From Purshia tridentata (taxonomy: Eukaryota > Streptophyta > Magnoliopsida > Rosales > Rosaceae), in the NCBI GenBank assembly GCA_003254885.1, contig QANT01004276.1, forward strand, positions 41,135 to 105,134: a stretch of 64,000 nucleotides of DNA, read 5' to 3'. Below, in pieces: positions 49,221 to 58,804 of the stretch. The notes beneath the pieces were generated by a model that did not search any database, was not told where the DNA came from, and saw only the letters and a program-made list of their open reading frames with translations. A program made the translations under genes and the position numbers. Each line of letters starts with the position of its first letter. Position 1 is the first letter of the stretch.

Positions 49221-49694
49221 TTAGAGGGAGTTAACTATAAGTCTGAAGTCATCATAGCTAACAGCCCCATCCCCATCTACATCTATGGAAGCAATAATCC
49301 CTTGACAGTCCTCCAGTGACAATTCAAATCCCAGATCATCTCCCATAACCTCATACAGCTCCTCTGCAGTCACTACCTCATCCCCATCAACATCCAAGGC
49401 CTCAAAAACATTCTTAAGCACATTTTCAAGACCCCCAAGTTCCATGTTCTTTGTGTTCAACTCCAAGAACTCCTCTATGCTCAGCAACCCATCATTGTTT
49501 GTGTCCCCTTGCTGCATCATTGCCCTCACATCTTGCTCACTTGGATTGTAACCAAGTGACCCCAGAATCCCACCAAGCTCTGCAGCAGCAATTTTTCCAT
49601 CATTGTCTGCATCAAAAGCTCGAAATGCTTCGACTAGACTTAAGACCTGGCGCAGTGTCTCAGTTTCTGCTGAGAGAGTGCTCAACTGAGCCAT
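49221..49694 (-). CDS. Calmodulin-like four-EF-hand calcium sensor (CML)
   Basis: An intronless frame of 157 residues from the MAQLS start. Four 12-residue EF loops are at 28-39 (DADNDGKI), 64-75 (DTNNDGLL), 101-112 (DVDGDEVV) and 138-149 (DVDGDGAV). Loop 3 has Glu instead of Gly at position 6, and loop 4 has Asp rather than Glu at position 12, a change known in other EF-hands to weaken calcium selectivity. There is no obvious signal or membrane segment, so a cytosolic or nuclear sensor is likely; it falls near CML29-type proteins. An in-frame ATG at 49757 would add 21 residues. The likely TATA box at 49766-49774 is so close that this ATG would lie upstream of transcription start, so 49694 is preferred. 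Confidence 0.88.
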   Translation of the reverse strand: MAQLSTLSAETETLRQVLSLVEAFRAFDADNDGKIAAAELGGILGSLGYNPSEQDVRAMMQQGDTNNDGLLSIEEFLELNTKNMELGGLENVLKNVFEALDVDGDEVVTAEELYEVMGDDLGFELSLEDCQGIIASIDVDGDGAVSYDDFRLIVNSL

Positions 49695-49765
49695 GGGAGT
49701 AGGTTCAAGTTTGTGTGGGAGTGGGACTTGTGTTATTTTGCAATTTTGTTGATACATTACTTACT

Positions 49766-49774
49766 GTATATATA
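49766..49774 (-). promoter_or_regulatory. TATA box of the calmodulin-like gene
   Basis: TATATATA on the minus strand. At the usual 25-35 base spacing, transcription would start near 49735-49745. That argues for the start codon at 49694 and against the one at 49757. Confidence 0.5.
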
Positions 49775-50474
49775 TTGTGCAAAAGGGGATTCCCATCGAA
49801 GTTGGAAAGGAACAAAAGGTAGAGTGGATTCTTATGCTTGTGAATTATTTAGTGTTATCCCAATTTTAGGATAAGCTTATTCTGGCTGATTATGACAGTC
49901 TTCATAATAATGAAGCTAATTATTCCAAATGCACCTCAGTAATTATTGGTTTCAATAATTAAATTAGAAAGAACAAACTATGGGCGGTAATTAGAAATCA
50001 CTATATGACAAATTCATGAAGTAGAGCATGTGAGAATCCCTTTAATGTCACATTGAGTGCTCAAGGAATTAGCTTCCACAAGTTGTTCTGTTTGATTCCC
50101 TCAAGAAAGTGATACCCACTTACCAGCATTGTTACAAGAAACTATACAGAATGATGTTTGTAAGATGTTATATGTCGTTGGTGTCAATTGTGAATAGATC
50201 AGTGACTTAGTGACTGACCCTTATTGAAGTGGGCCAGGCCCATATGAAAAATTGATATAGGCCCGGTTCAGTAATAATATGGCGGAAAAAATCCTTAAAT
50301 CTTGCCTGAGTGGAAGTTTTGCCCGACGACCTTTTAATTCAGAACCAACAATTATCCAGTATCCATTGATCACTGATCCTGGCCAAAAAAAAAAATTGAT
50401 CACTGATGTTTGGGTTACGTGGTTCAGTCGCAATCGCTTCTAATGTTAGTCGTCGACTTCTTCAATCTGTACCG

Positions 50475-50907
50475 GTGAGTTTAACCCATAAACCCTTTCA
50501 TCAAACTAATTGCTTTTGTGAATTCAAAGGCATTGGCTTTAGGGTTTTTAGGGATTGAGGTTTATGAATGTGGATCATTTCAAATCTTTCCAATTCAATT
50601 CTTTCAAAAAAACCGCTGCTTTAGGGCTTTTTCGGGGTTTTGAATGAATATTTAGGTTCAGTTCTCATGGGACTGTTTAGTTAGCTTTCTAACTTATGCA
50701 CCCAATTGGGCATGGGTTTATTCACTGTGATTTTCATTTTGAGCTTGTAGTTTACTTACACATATTGACTAAAATGGTGGGCAATGTGGCTTTGATTCTT
50801 TGTTTTCCATTGTAAGCATGAATTTAGATTCTAAGATCCCAGAATTGTGAAAAAAAAAATCTCATTCCCAATTGTTTTCTAAGCATTTGAAATTGGGAAG
50901 GTTACAG
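50475..50907 (+). other. 5'-UTR intron of the mitochondrial-type S13 gene
   Basis: Donor ACCG|GTGAGT at 50475 and acceptor GGTTACAG ending at 50907, six bases before the start codon at 50914. No coding sequence is seen in it. Confidence 0.65.
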
Positions 50908-50913
50908 ATTTCT

Positions 50914-51419
50914 ATGTTGGTGGCATCTAAGCCTCCTGTGTTGCAGTTTCATGGGGTACGCGCCCAATGCATCCATATAAAAGCAGGAATGGAGATTCCA
51001 GACAATAAACCTCTCGAGTTTGCGCTTCCGTACATACAGGGGATTGGCAGAGCAAGGGCTCGCCAAATCCTATCTGAGCTCAACATGGAGAACAAGCGTG
51101 CCAAGGACTTGACTAAGAGAGAAGTTGTTGCTCTGGGGGATGAACTCTCCAAGTACATAGTTGGAAGGGAATTGGTATAACTCTGGCTTTCTCTCCTTCC
51201 CTCTCTTTGAGCACTACTTGTGTGAATCACTAAAATATTTGATTCTGGGTCTTTCAGACGGCTGTTGTTGAGAAAGATGTAAAGAGAATGATAGACATTC
51301 AGTGCTACAGAGGGATAAGGCATAGTGATGGATTGCCGTGCAGAGGGCAGCGCACCAAGACCAATGCGAGGACCAGGAAAGCTGGTAAGGTGGTTCCTTA
51401 TGCAGCAAAGAGGAAGTAG
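50914..51419 (+). CDS. RPS13: Ribosomal protein S13 (uS13), mitochondrial type
   Basis: Two coding exons (50914-51174 and 51258-51419) give 140 residues. The core has the S13 signature: [27 protein letters not shown], then [20 protein letters not shown] and a basic C-terminus. S13 sits in the head of the small ribosomal subunit and contacts the P-site tRNA region. The N-terminal extension of about 25 residues ([18 protein letters not shown]) has no acidic residue and resembles the Arabidopsis mitochondrial S13 start (ML...FHG.R.Q), so mitochondrial targeting is inferred. It is known that rosid mitochondrial S13 was replaced by a nuclear copy derived from plastid S13; this gene shares an intron position with the plastid-type neighbour 1.5 kb downstream. 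Confidence 0.9.
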
Positions 51420-52899
51420 CCACATCTTCTGTGTGTTTAGTGAACTGCTATCTGGGTTTCTCAAAGGTACTCAGTTTGGTGTAACAAAATTGTGCTACTT
51501 TTGGAATTTTTGATATTTGAAGTCATTCTTGTTAGTGTTTCACAAATTATGTGCAATAAAGCATCCTGTTGCTCTTTCTACAAATTTGGTTCTTAATATC
51601 ATATGAGATTCCTTTAAAAGCCTTCTTATCTACTAGAATTTTGCTTCTGCGTAAGTTTATTGTAATTTGAAAATTGTTAACATCTGTGCTTCATGGATTA
51701 TTTGAAGAGACTTTGATTTTGGAGCCTTGGTCACAGCTCATAAGGAAGCATGTTAATGGTCGTGTCTGTATGTCTTGTGGTGCTGTCTGAATTGTTATTC
51801 AACCTACATCTGAGGGTTAATATTATAGGGCAGTAGCACGCATATGCCAGAAATAGACCTTGTGCATTCTTATATGAGATTCAACAGGGACACACTCATC
51901 ACATTATGTGCGAAGTTTAAGATTTTTAAAAGTGTTTTGAGGTGCAGACACAACAGCATTCTAAAGCTAATCTTCTGTTCACGTGCGAAATTCTTCCAAA
52001 GACACTACAAACTATCCTTTTTTCCTCAATACTGTTAATGATATATGATTTAGTTGATAATATTTTCACTTTTACATATAGCTTTTGTTAAACTGAGTCT
52101 TAAGGTTTATAGAATTGGTTTAAGAGATTTTTACCAATAATGATTTCATTCACCTACATTTTGGAATCATACAGGTAGAAATAGAATACAGGGATTACAT
52201 TTGTTACCTGATTGATTGCTCTCTCTCTTCTTCATTGGCCATACACCCCATGTCTCTTCACCTTTTATGTAAAACCAACCTTTTTAATAATATTGCTTTA
52301 AGAAAGTTCCTAAAAGAAACCCTATTCCATAATCAAGCATGAGATCACTTGGGATAAATAATTAAATTCACTAAAATCAAATTTCCGGTACATTTTAAAC
52401 AGTATATCATAATTTTATATTAAACTTAACAACAGATCTTGACCAACCAAACCCATAAACCAATCATCATCAGCCCGTGGATGATGCAGCCAATGCCTTG
52501 CTTTGGTTTTTGTATGCAAAAGCTCAAGAACGTGAAAGAAACAGAGCTATGAAGACCATTGAACATGGAATAATCAAGAAAAAGTGACAAAAGGCAAAGC
52601 CTTTCTTTTCCAATTTTCACATGGCTTGAAAAGTGGATCACAAATGCAGGGTTTTGTATTAAATGTAAGATCAAAGCAGAACAAAAACAGAGAAAGAAAC
52701 CAGAACCATCTTTCTTGCCTAGAGCTTTTGGGCCAACCTTGGGCTTGGACTATCAACATTTTGTATTTGGGCCAACCTTGGGCTTGGCTATCAAGTTAGA
52801 AAAGAAAAAGAAATGCAACGAGATAGATAAGCCGACCTCGACCCCTTCGTCTTCATCCACACACAAACTCTCACTCTCAGAGACGCAGTGTTCACAAAA
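51420..52899. other. Spacer between the two S13 genes
   Basis: Contains the 3' UTR of the first gene and the promoter and leader of the second. A 39-bp tandem repeat (TTTGGGCCAACCTTGGGCTT twice, at 52728 and 52766) lies about 130-170 bases upstream of the plastid S13 start codon. No additional S13 fragment was found. Confidence 0.55.
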
Positions 52900-53593
52900 A
52901 TGGCACAAACACTGGCAATGCCTCTGGCGCCCTCCCTCTCTGTAATCTGCAACGGACGAAACCCTAATCCCCTCTCCGACACTCTCTCCTTCCCAATTCG
53001 AAACCCCACTAAGGTAATTTCACTTCAAACCCACATTTCAAATGCTGGGTCAAGCTCAAGCTTTAGAATTGAGGCTTATGGTTATTGGGTTTCTTCGATT
53101 TTATACAGGTTGGTGGTCTAAGCGTGACATGCGTGCGTGTTGGCGGAGTTGAAATCCCAAACAACAAGAGGGTCGAGTATTCTCTTCAGTACGTTCATGG
53201 AATTGGGCGTACCAGAGCACGCCAAATCCTAGTTGACCTAAATATGCAGAACAAAATCACCAAAGACTTGTCTGAGGAAGAACTCACCACCATTAGAGAC
53301 GAAGTCTCCAAGTACATGATCGAAGGAGACTTGGTAAGCCTCATAGTTCAAACTCGCTTTCTTAGATTCTCTCTATTTTTGTTTTAGGATTTAGGGTCTT
53401 ATGGTTATGGCTTTTTTGGGTGTTTCAGAGGCGATTCAATGCACTGAATATAAGGAGGCTGAAGGAGATTCAGTGCTACAGAGGGGTTCGACACATTCAG
53501 GGCCTGCCTTGTAGAGGACAGAGGACCAAGAACAACACCAGGACTTTGAAGGGTAAGAGGGTCACTGTTGCTGGAAAGAAAAAGGCCCGTTAA
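52900..53593 (+). CDS. RPS13: Ribosomal protein S13 (uS13), chloroplast type
   Basis: Three exons (52900-53013, 53109-53333, 53429-53593) give 167 residues. Residues 1 to about 47 are a typical plastid transit peptide, rich in Ser, Asn and Pro, beginning [15 protein letters not shown]. Intron 1 falls at its end. The mature part has [39 protein letters not shown] and [20 protein letters not shown], and ends in [14 protein letters not shown]. It is a component of the 30S head in chloroplast ribosomes. Intron 2 sits after '(E)GDL' in phase 0, the same place as the coding intron of the upstream mitochondrial-type S13 (after 'GREL'), which shows common descent. Confidence 0.95.
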
Positions 53594-54697
53594 TTTGAAT
53601 AATCATCTGGGTTTCAACTTTTTTTTGGGTGTAATTGATGGTAAATTCCATTGTGTGGATTGGTGTACGTGTTAGTATTTAGTAGAAATGCTTTAATTGC
53701 TTTTAGTTAATGAAGTTGTGTTCTGATCTTTGGAAGTGCATTTGGGATGAGTGTATACTAAGCATTCTATTATCATGCCTTTTTGTATCTTTCTGCACTG
53801 AGTTGAGCTCATTTAACTTCGTAGTGCTGAAAATTGAGAGGAAATATTGTTTAGCCACTCTGCCACACCATGAAATTAAGATTTTCTTCAACTCTTCGAA
53901 TGCTATGAATATGAATCAAAATTCACGGACTTGTTGAAATTGTTTCAAAATTCAGAACCTTAATTCCTTTTTTATAAAAGTGTGGAAAGTTTCTTTCTCA
54001 AGTGTTGTCATTCTCACTTTTAATATGTTCCATGCTTCATTATTTTGTTGCTGCCAGTTCTGGAATTGTTACTGCTAGCATAGTCCAGAATGTATGTCAT
54101 TTTTAGAATTATTCATTCCGGTCCCATTTTTTAGCAATCAAATGTTTTTGTAATTGTCAATTACTAGCATATGCCCAAAACTGATATAAAGGTTACTTTC
54201 TTAACATAATTATCAAATGTAATTGATGAACACTGGTGGAGGGTTTGAACACTTTACGTCGAGAGTTCAAATTCATAGAGAAAAACTTTCTTATTATGGG
54301 AGAGTTCAAATTCATAGAGAAAAACTTTCTTATTATGGGTGTATGTCATTCCTTTTACAATAAATTGTCAAATGACTAACATCTCTCTCACAAAAAGCAA
54401 AAAATCCAAAAACTTTCACATCTCTCTCCCAAAGCAAAGAAAATGTCTCACTGACCTACTTGTTTAACTGTAGAACATAACAATATATAAAATGTCAAAC
54501 CATGCCCTTGTACAAAGACATCTTTGTTTTATTCATTATTCACACAAAGCACAAAGCACGCTAATACAAACCACAAAGCACCCTAATTAAAGTGCAAGTC
54601 AAAAAACACAAATGGACATGAGATAGAGTACAATAACCCAACATCAAAGACGTATGTGAAGATATCTCGCACCCCCGAAATATGGGAAATAACATTT
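53594..54697. other. Convergent spacer between plastid S13 and the LRR kinase pseudogene
   Basis: Plastid S13 3' UTR, then AT-rich sequence. A 42-base direct repeat (AGAGTTCAAATTCATAGAGA with the following AAACTTTC...) occurs at about 54259 and 54301. No gene was found. Confidence 0.5.
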
Positions 54698-57600
54698 TCA
54701 GGTAGACATGCCATTGAGAGGAAGCAATTCATTACATGTTATCATACGTAATGGCTTTGACAAATGCAGCCTTTGAGTTGAGAGTTTTTGAGAAACTTGT
54801 TTCATTGTTGGACGAGATTGAGGACTGTCATTTAAGCAGGCAAACACTGTCTTCAGAAGAGAGAGCACTTCCCCTGCTTCTTGTTGTGTAGGAGGGGAAA
54901 TGCGTTGGTCCAAAAACTCTACAATTGGCATTTGATGGGTTGGTAATGTAGATGAAGATAACGATAGTGATGATGATGATGATGACGGCCCTGATGATAA
55001 AGATGAGAGAAGATCTCTTGGATGCCTTCCTAAAATTATTTCTAGTGATACTACTCCAAAGCTATACACATCGCATTTCTCATTCACTTCCATTGTATAC
55101 GCAAGCTCTGCTTAGAGAAAAAGCTTATAGCCGTGGCATTGTTAGTATATAGATATAACTATTCAATGATACTTTAAAGCAATTAATCCTATCTTGCATA
55201 AATTGTATCATGCTATAAGTGATTAATTATAAGTGTAACAATCTTATCCTTAATTAACCTCAACCTAACAATGAAAAATAATCATTGGCCTAAGAAGAAA
55301 AGCATAAATTGTGTCAAATATAAATATAAAAAACATAAAACCACAATAGTACCTGGTGCCACATATCCGTATGTGCCTGCAAGGGCAGTCCAATTAGTTG
55401 AGCCTGGGTTCAAAAACTTAGCAGTACCAAAGTCTGAAACACATCCCTCATATTCAGAATCCACCAAAATGTTTTTGCTTGATATGTCTCGATGCACAAT
55501 TGGTGATAAAACAATCATGGTGCATGTAACACAAGGCATGAGCTACACCTTTAACAATATTCACTCTTTTACTCCACCCCAATTCTTTAGCTTTATCATT
55601 TTTGCTCAAAACTGTGGCCAAGCTACCCCTTTCTAGATACTCATACACCAAAAACGAGTGTTGCTTATGGGAACAAAAACCATAAAGCTTCACAATGTTT
55701 CGGTGTCGGATCTTTGTTAGTGCCCTTATTTCATTTAAGAATCCCTTTTGAAAATTATTCTCACCATTGCATAGTTAATGAAGTTTCTTCACGGCAACTA
55801 CAGTGGCAGATGACAAATTTGCTTTGAAGACGTTTCCATGTCCTCCTTTCCCAATGCAATATTTAGAATCAAAATCCTCGGTTGCCCTAATAATTTCCTC
55901 ATACATTGTTTTTCCATCAAAATTTAATATTGAAAACGAAACCTCTTCATGCGTGATGTTTTGTTCTTGATGCTGATGCTTCTTTTTTCTTTCTAATATG
56001 AAGACAATTGTAAATATAGTAAATAGAATTAAAAGTGCTGCCACAGCAGAAAATGTAATTACACCTATTAGTTTGTGGTCCTTTTCCTTTTTTGAGCCGC
56101 GTTTGCAGGGATACAAAGCTCCAACATTGCCACATAATCCTTTGTTCCCTTGTAAAGCTTCTAGGGGAGCATCTTGAAATGCACTGTTGTTTGGGAGGGG
56201 TCCCTCTAAGTCATTGTAGGATATGTCAACATACACCAAGCCATGCATGTCTCCAAAACTTGGTGGAATGAAGCCAGAAAGATTATTGTGGGAAAGATTC
56301 AACATCTCCAGACTCTCCATATTACTCATTACTGATGGTATCTTATCAACTCAAATCAAGTTGGGACAAGTGAACTAACTTTTCCAACTGAAATGGAATT
56401 TCATGATTGAAATTGTTTTTGCTCAAATTCAAGTAGAATAATTTTCCCAAATCACCTAGAATATTAGGAATTGAACCACTAATTTTGTTTGCGGACAAGT
56501 CAAGATATTCATGTTAGGATCGATTAGATAGAATGGGAAAAACACAAACTCAAACCAATAAAGAAATAGGCAAGAGAAAAAGGTAAATAAGGACACCAAG
56601 GATTTAACGTGGTTCGGCAGTGTGCCTACGTCCACGGGCAGCGATATTAGAATAACTCCACTATATCAAATAATGGGTACAACAGAAAGATCTTACCAAG
56701 TCTAAGAACAAGACTTGATGAACACCTAGAGAGTACAAGAGGAATCACCACTTCTTCAAGCTATGAACACCTTGAAGGAAACACCAAAAGAAATACTTCA
56801 CTTCTCTCACACTCTCTCTTTCTCTATACTCTCACTCCTCACTTTGAGTGGTAGTCGGAATGCAATTAGCTTGATTGCTTCAATTGCTTGATGTTAAATG
56901 CCAAGCCTCATCCTTCTTTTATAGCCATGGATGGATCCTTCTAGCAACTTGGACAATTGATTAGTCTCTAGATATTTCCACAAATTTCTAGCTACTAGGA
57001 GAATTGATTAGTCTCTAGATATTTCCACAAGTTTCTAGCTTGCACCAATATTCAACATTTGTGGAGTTCTCTAGATAATTCCACCAACTTAAGAATGGGG
57101 AGTATTCTACAAGCTTCTATAGAACATGGGCTGGATATTTAATTAGCCCAACAATTCAAGACCAGTCAATGATCCAAACTCTGAGGGTACATGACCCAAA
57201 AGTTTATTGCCATCCAACATCAACTTCACTAAAGCATTTAATCTCCCGAATTCCTTTGGAATCATCCCAACTAAATGATTTGAAGAAAGGTCTAGCTCTT
57301 GAATTTGAGTTGCGCTGCTAATATCCGGTGGTATACTACCAGTAAGATTGTTTCTCGCAATTCGTAGGGTTGTTAGCTGTGGGCACCGACCCCAGTTGTG
57401 TGAGATTTCACCATATAAGAGGTTATCACTTAGATCTATATAATGAAGATTGGGATAAACACCAAAATCTTCAGATATATTGCCTGCCAATTGGTTTCCC
57501 TCAAGACGCAATCTGAATAAGCTCCAGCAAGTTTTCAAGCTTTTAGGGATTGGACCAATCAAATAGTTGTTGTTTAATGTAAGGTTTGCGAGTGATGCAC

Positions 57601-58804
57601 CTTGGCAAAGGTTTTGGGGCAAATAACCGGAGAATTGGTTTATGCCTAATTGCAATATAGTTAATTTACTGAGATTCCCTATCTCTAGGGGGATGGAGCC
57701 GGAAAGTCTGTTGTTATGGAGGTATAAGTGTTCCAGTTTGGTCAAGTTACCAAATGAAGTGGGAATTGAACCATTGAATTGGTTCTCACTCAACTCTAGA
57801 TACACCAAAGATTTCAAGTTCCCTATCTCTTTAGGAATTGTTCCAGAAAGTTTATTTTCGTAGAAACTCAGAATGGTAAGATTTATCATATCACCAAATG
57901 ATGCTGGGATAGAGCCAGAAAAATTGTTTCTTTCACAGCTTAATTCCACTAGAGACTTCAAATGTCTGATATCCAGAGGGATAGGACCAGAAAGGCTATT
58001 GTTGAACAAGTATAGCACGGTAAGCTTTTTCAAGTTTCCAAAATTTGTAGGGATTGGACCAGTTAAGAAGTTGCTGCTCAACTGTAGATCTACAATAGAT
58101 TTCAAGTTCCCTATCTCTTTAGGAATATAGCCAAAAATTTTATTTTTATAGAGACGCAAAATTTTAAGGTTTGCCAGCTCACCTAGTGATGCCGGGATTG
58201 AACCATTGAGTTGATTATTTCCCAAAGATAGACCCTCAAGAGATCTCAAGTTTCCTATCTCTTTAGGAATGGTATCAGAAAGTTTATTGCTATAGAGATA
58301 GAGAACAGTAAGATTTTTTAACATACAGATTTCTGTTGTGACTTTCCCAGAAAACTGATTATCAGAGAGATCAAGATAGGTGAGTTTGGAGAGGGAACTG
58401 ATTTGAGGTGGGATGGGACCAAAGAGTTTATTGCTGCTGAGGTCAAGAAATTCAAGATCAGGGAATGAAAAGAATGAAAATTCATGCAGCGTACCTTGTA
58501 AACCAAAATTGGTAAGATTTATCCCGTTGACACTTCCAGCTGCGTTGCATGAGATACCAGTCCAACTGCATGGGATTGCATTTGGTTTTGGATTGCTTGA
58601 AGAATTGGTGGCATTATTTATGGGAAGGTAAGTCCATGAGTTGTTATAGTTCTGTGTTTGATTATGAAAGCTGGCTTTCCATTTGAGAAGAGCCTCTGCT
58701 TCAGTAGGAGCAGCAGAAGCAAAAGCAAAGTTTGATGATGAAATCAGCTCAACATACAAGACAAGGCAAAAAGCCACAGAGCATAATACTTTTGAAGCTG
58801 TCAT
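54698..58804 (-). pseudogene. LRR receptor-like kinase pseudogene (MIK2-like, LRR subfamily XI/XII type)
   Basis: The first part (58804-57154) encodes a signal peptide, an LRR cap (EAEALLKWKASFHNQ, CSWTGISC) and about 17 plant LRRs of the N(L)xGxIP type. It is then cut by a solo LTR. The rest resumes at 56511 with EYLDLSANKISGSIP, a transmembrane helix near 56050 and a kinase (GKGGHGNVF, VVAVKK, VHRDISSKN, SDFGTAK). A last exon runs 55107-54698 and splices from a donor at 55352. Lesions besides the LTR are: a TGA at 56346-56348 with a frameshift just after it; a TAA at 55775-55777 directly after VKKLH; and one extra T in the run at 55508-55511 before the VHRD motif. Intact relatives are plasma-membrane receptors for peptides or cell-wall signals. 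The only protein still readable is a 553-residue secreted LRR fragment. Confidence 0.92.
56512..57153 (-). mobile_element. Solo LTR (642 bp) inserted in the LRR kinase pseudogene
   Basis: The element begins TGTTAGG and ends CCCAACA, the TG...CA termini of an LTR with short inverted ends. It is flanked by a perfect 5-bp target duplication, ATTCA at 56507-56511 and 57154-57158. Removing the element and one ATTCA restores the LRR reading (GLE|YLDLS). A TATAAAA box at 56923-56917 (minus strand, context GGCTATAAAAGAAGG) shows that the LTR promoter points the same way as the host gene. A 47-bp direct repeat (AATTGATTAGTCTCTAGATA at 56955 and 57002) lies in the presumed U3. No internal region or second LTR is present, so it arose by LTR-LTR recombination. 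Confidence 0.93.

Noticed and set aside
49695-49757. Upstream in-frame start for the calmodulin-like gene
   Set aside because: Only about 10-15 bases from the likely TATA box, so it would probably not be transcribed. The next ATG gives a typical CML N-terminus.
56520-57150. Long intron of the LRR kinase instead of an insertion
   Set aside because: The interval has TG...CA ends, a perfect 5-bp target duplication and its own TATA box, and it has no fitting GT-AG boundaries in frame.
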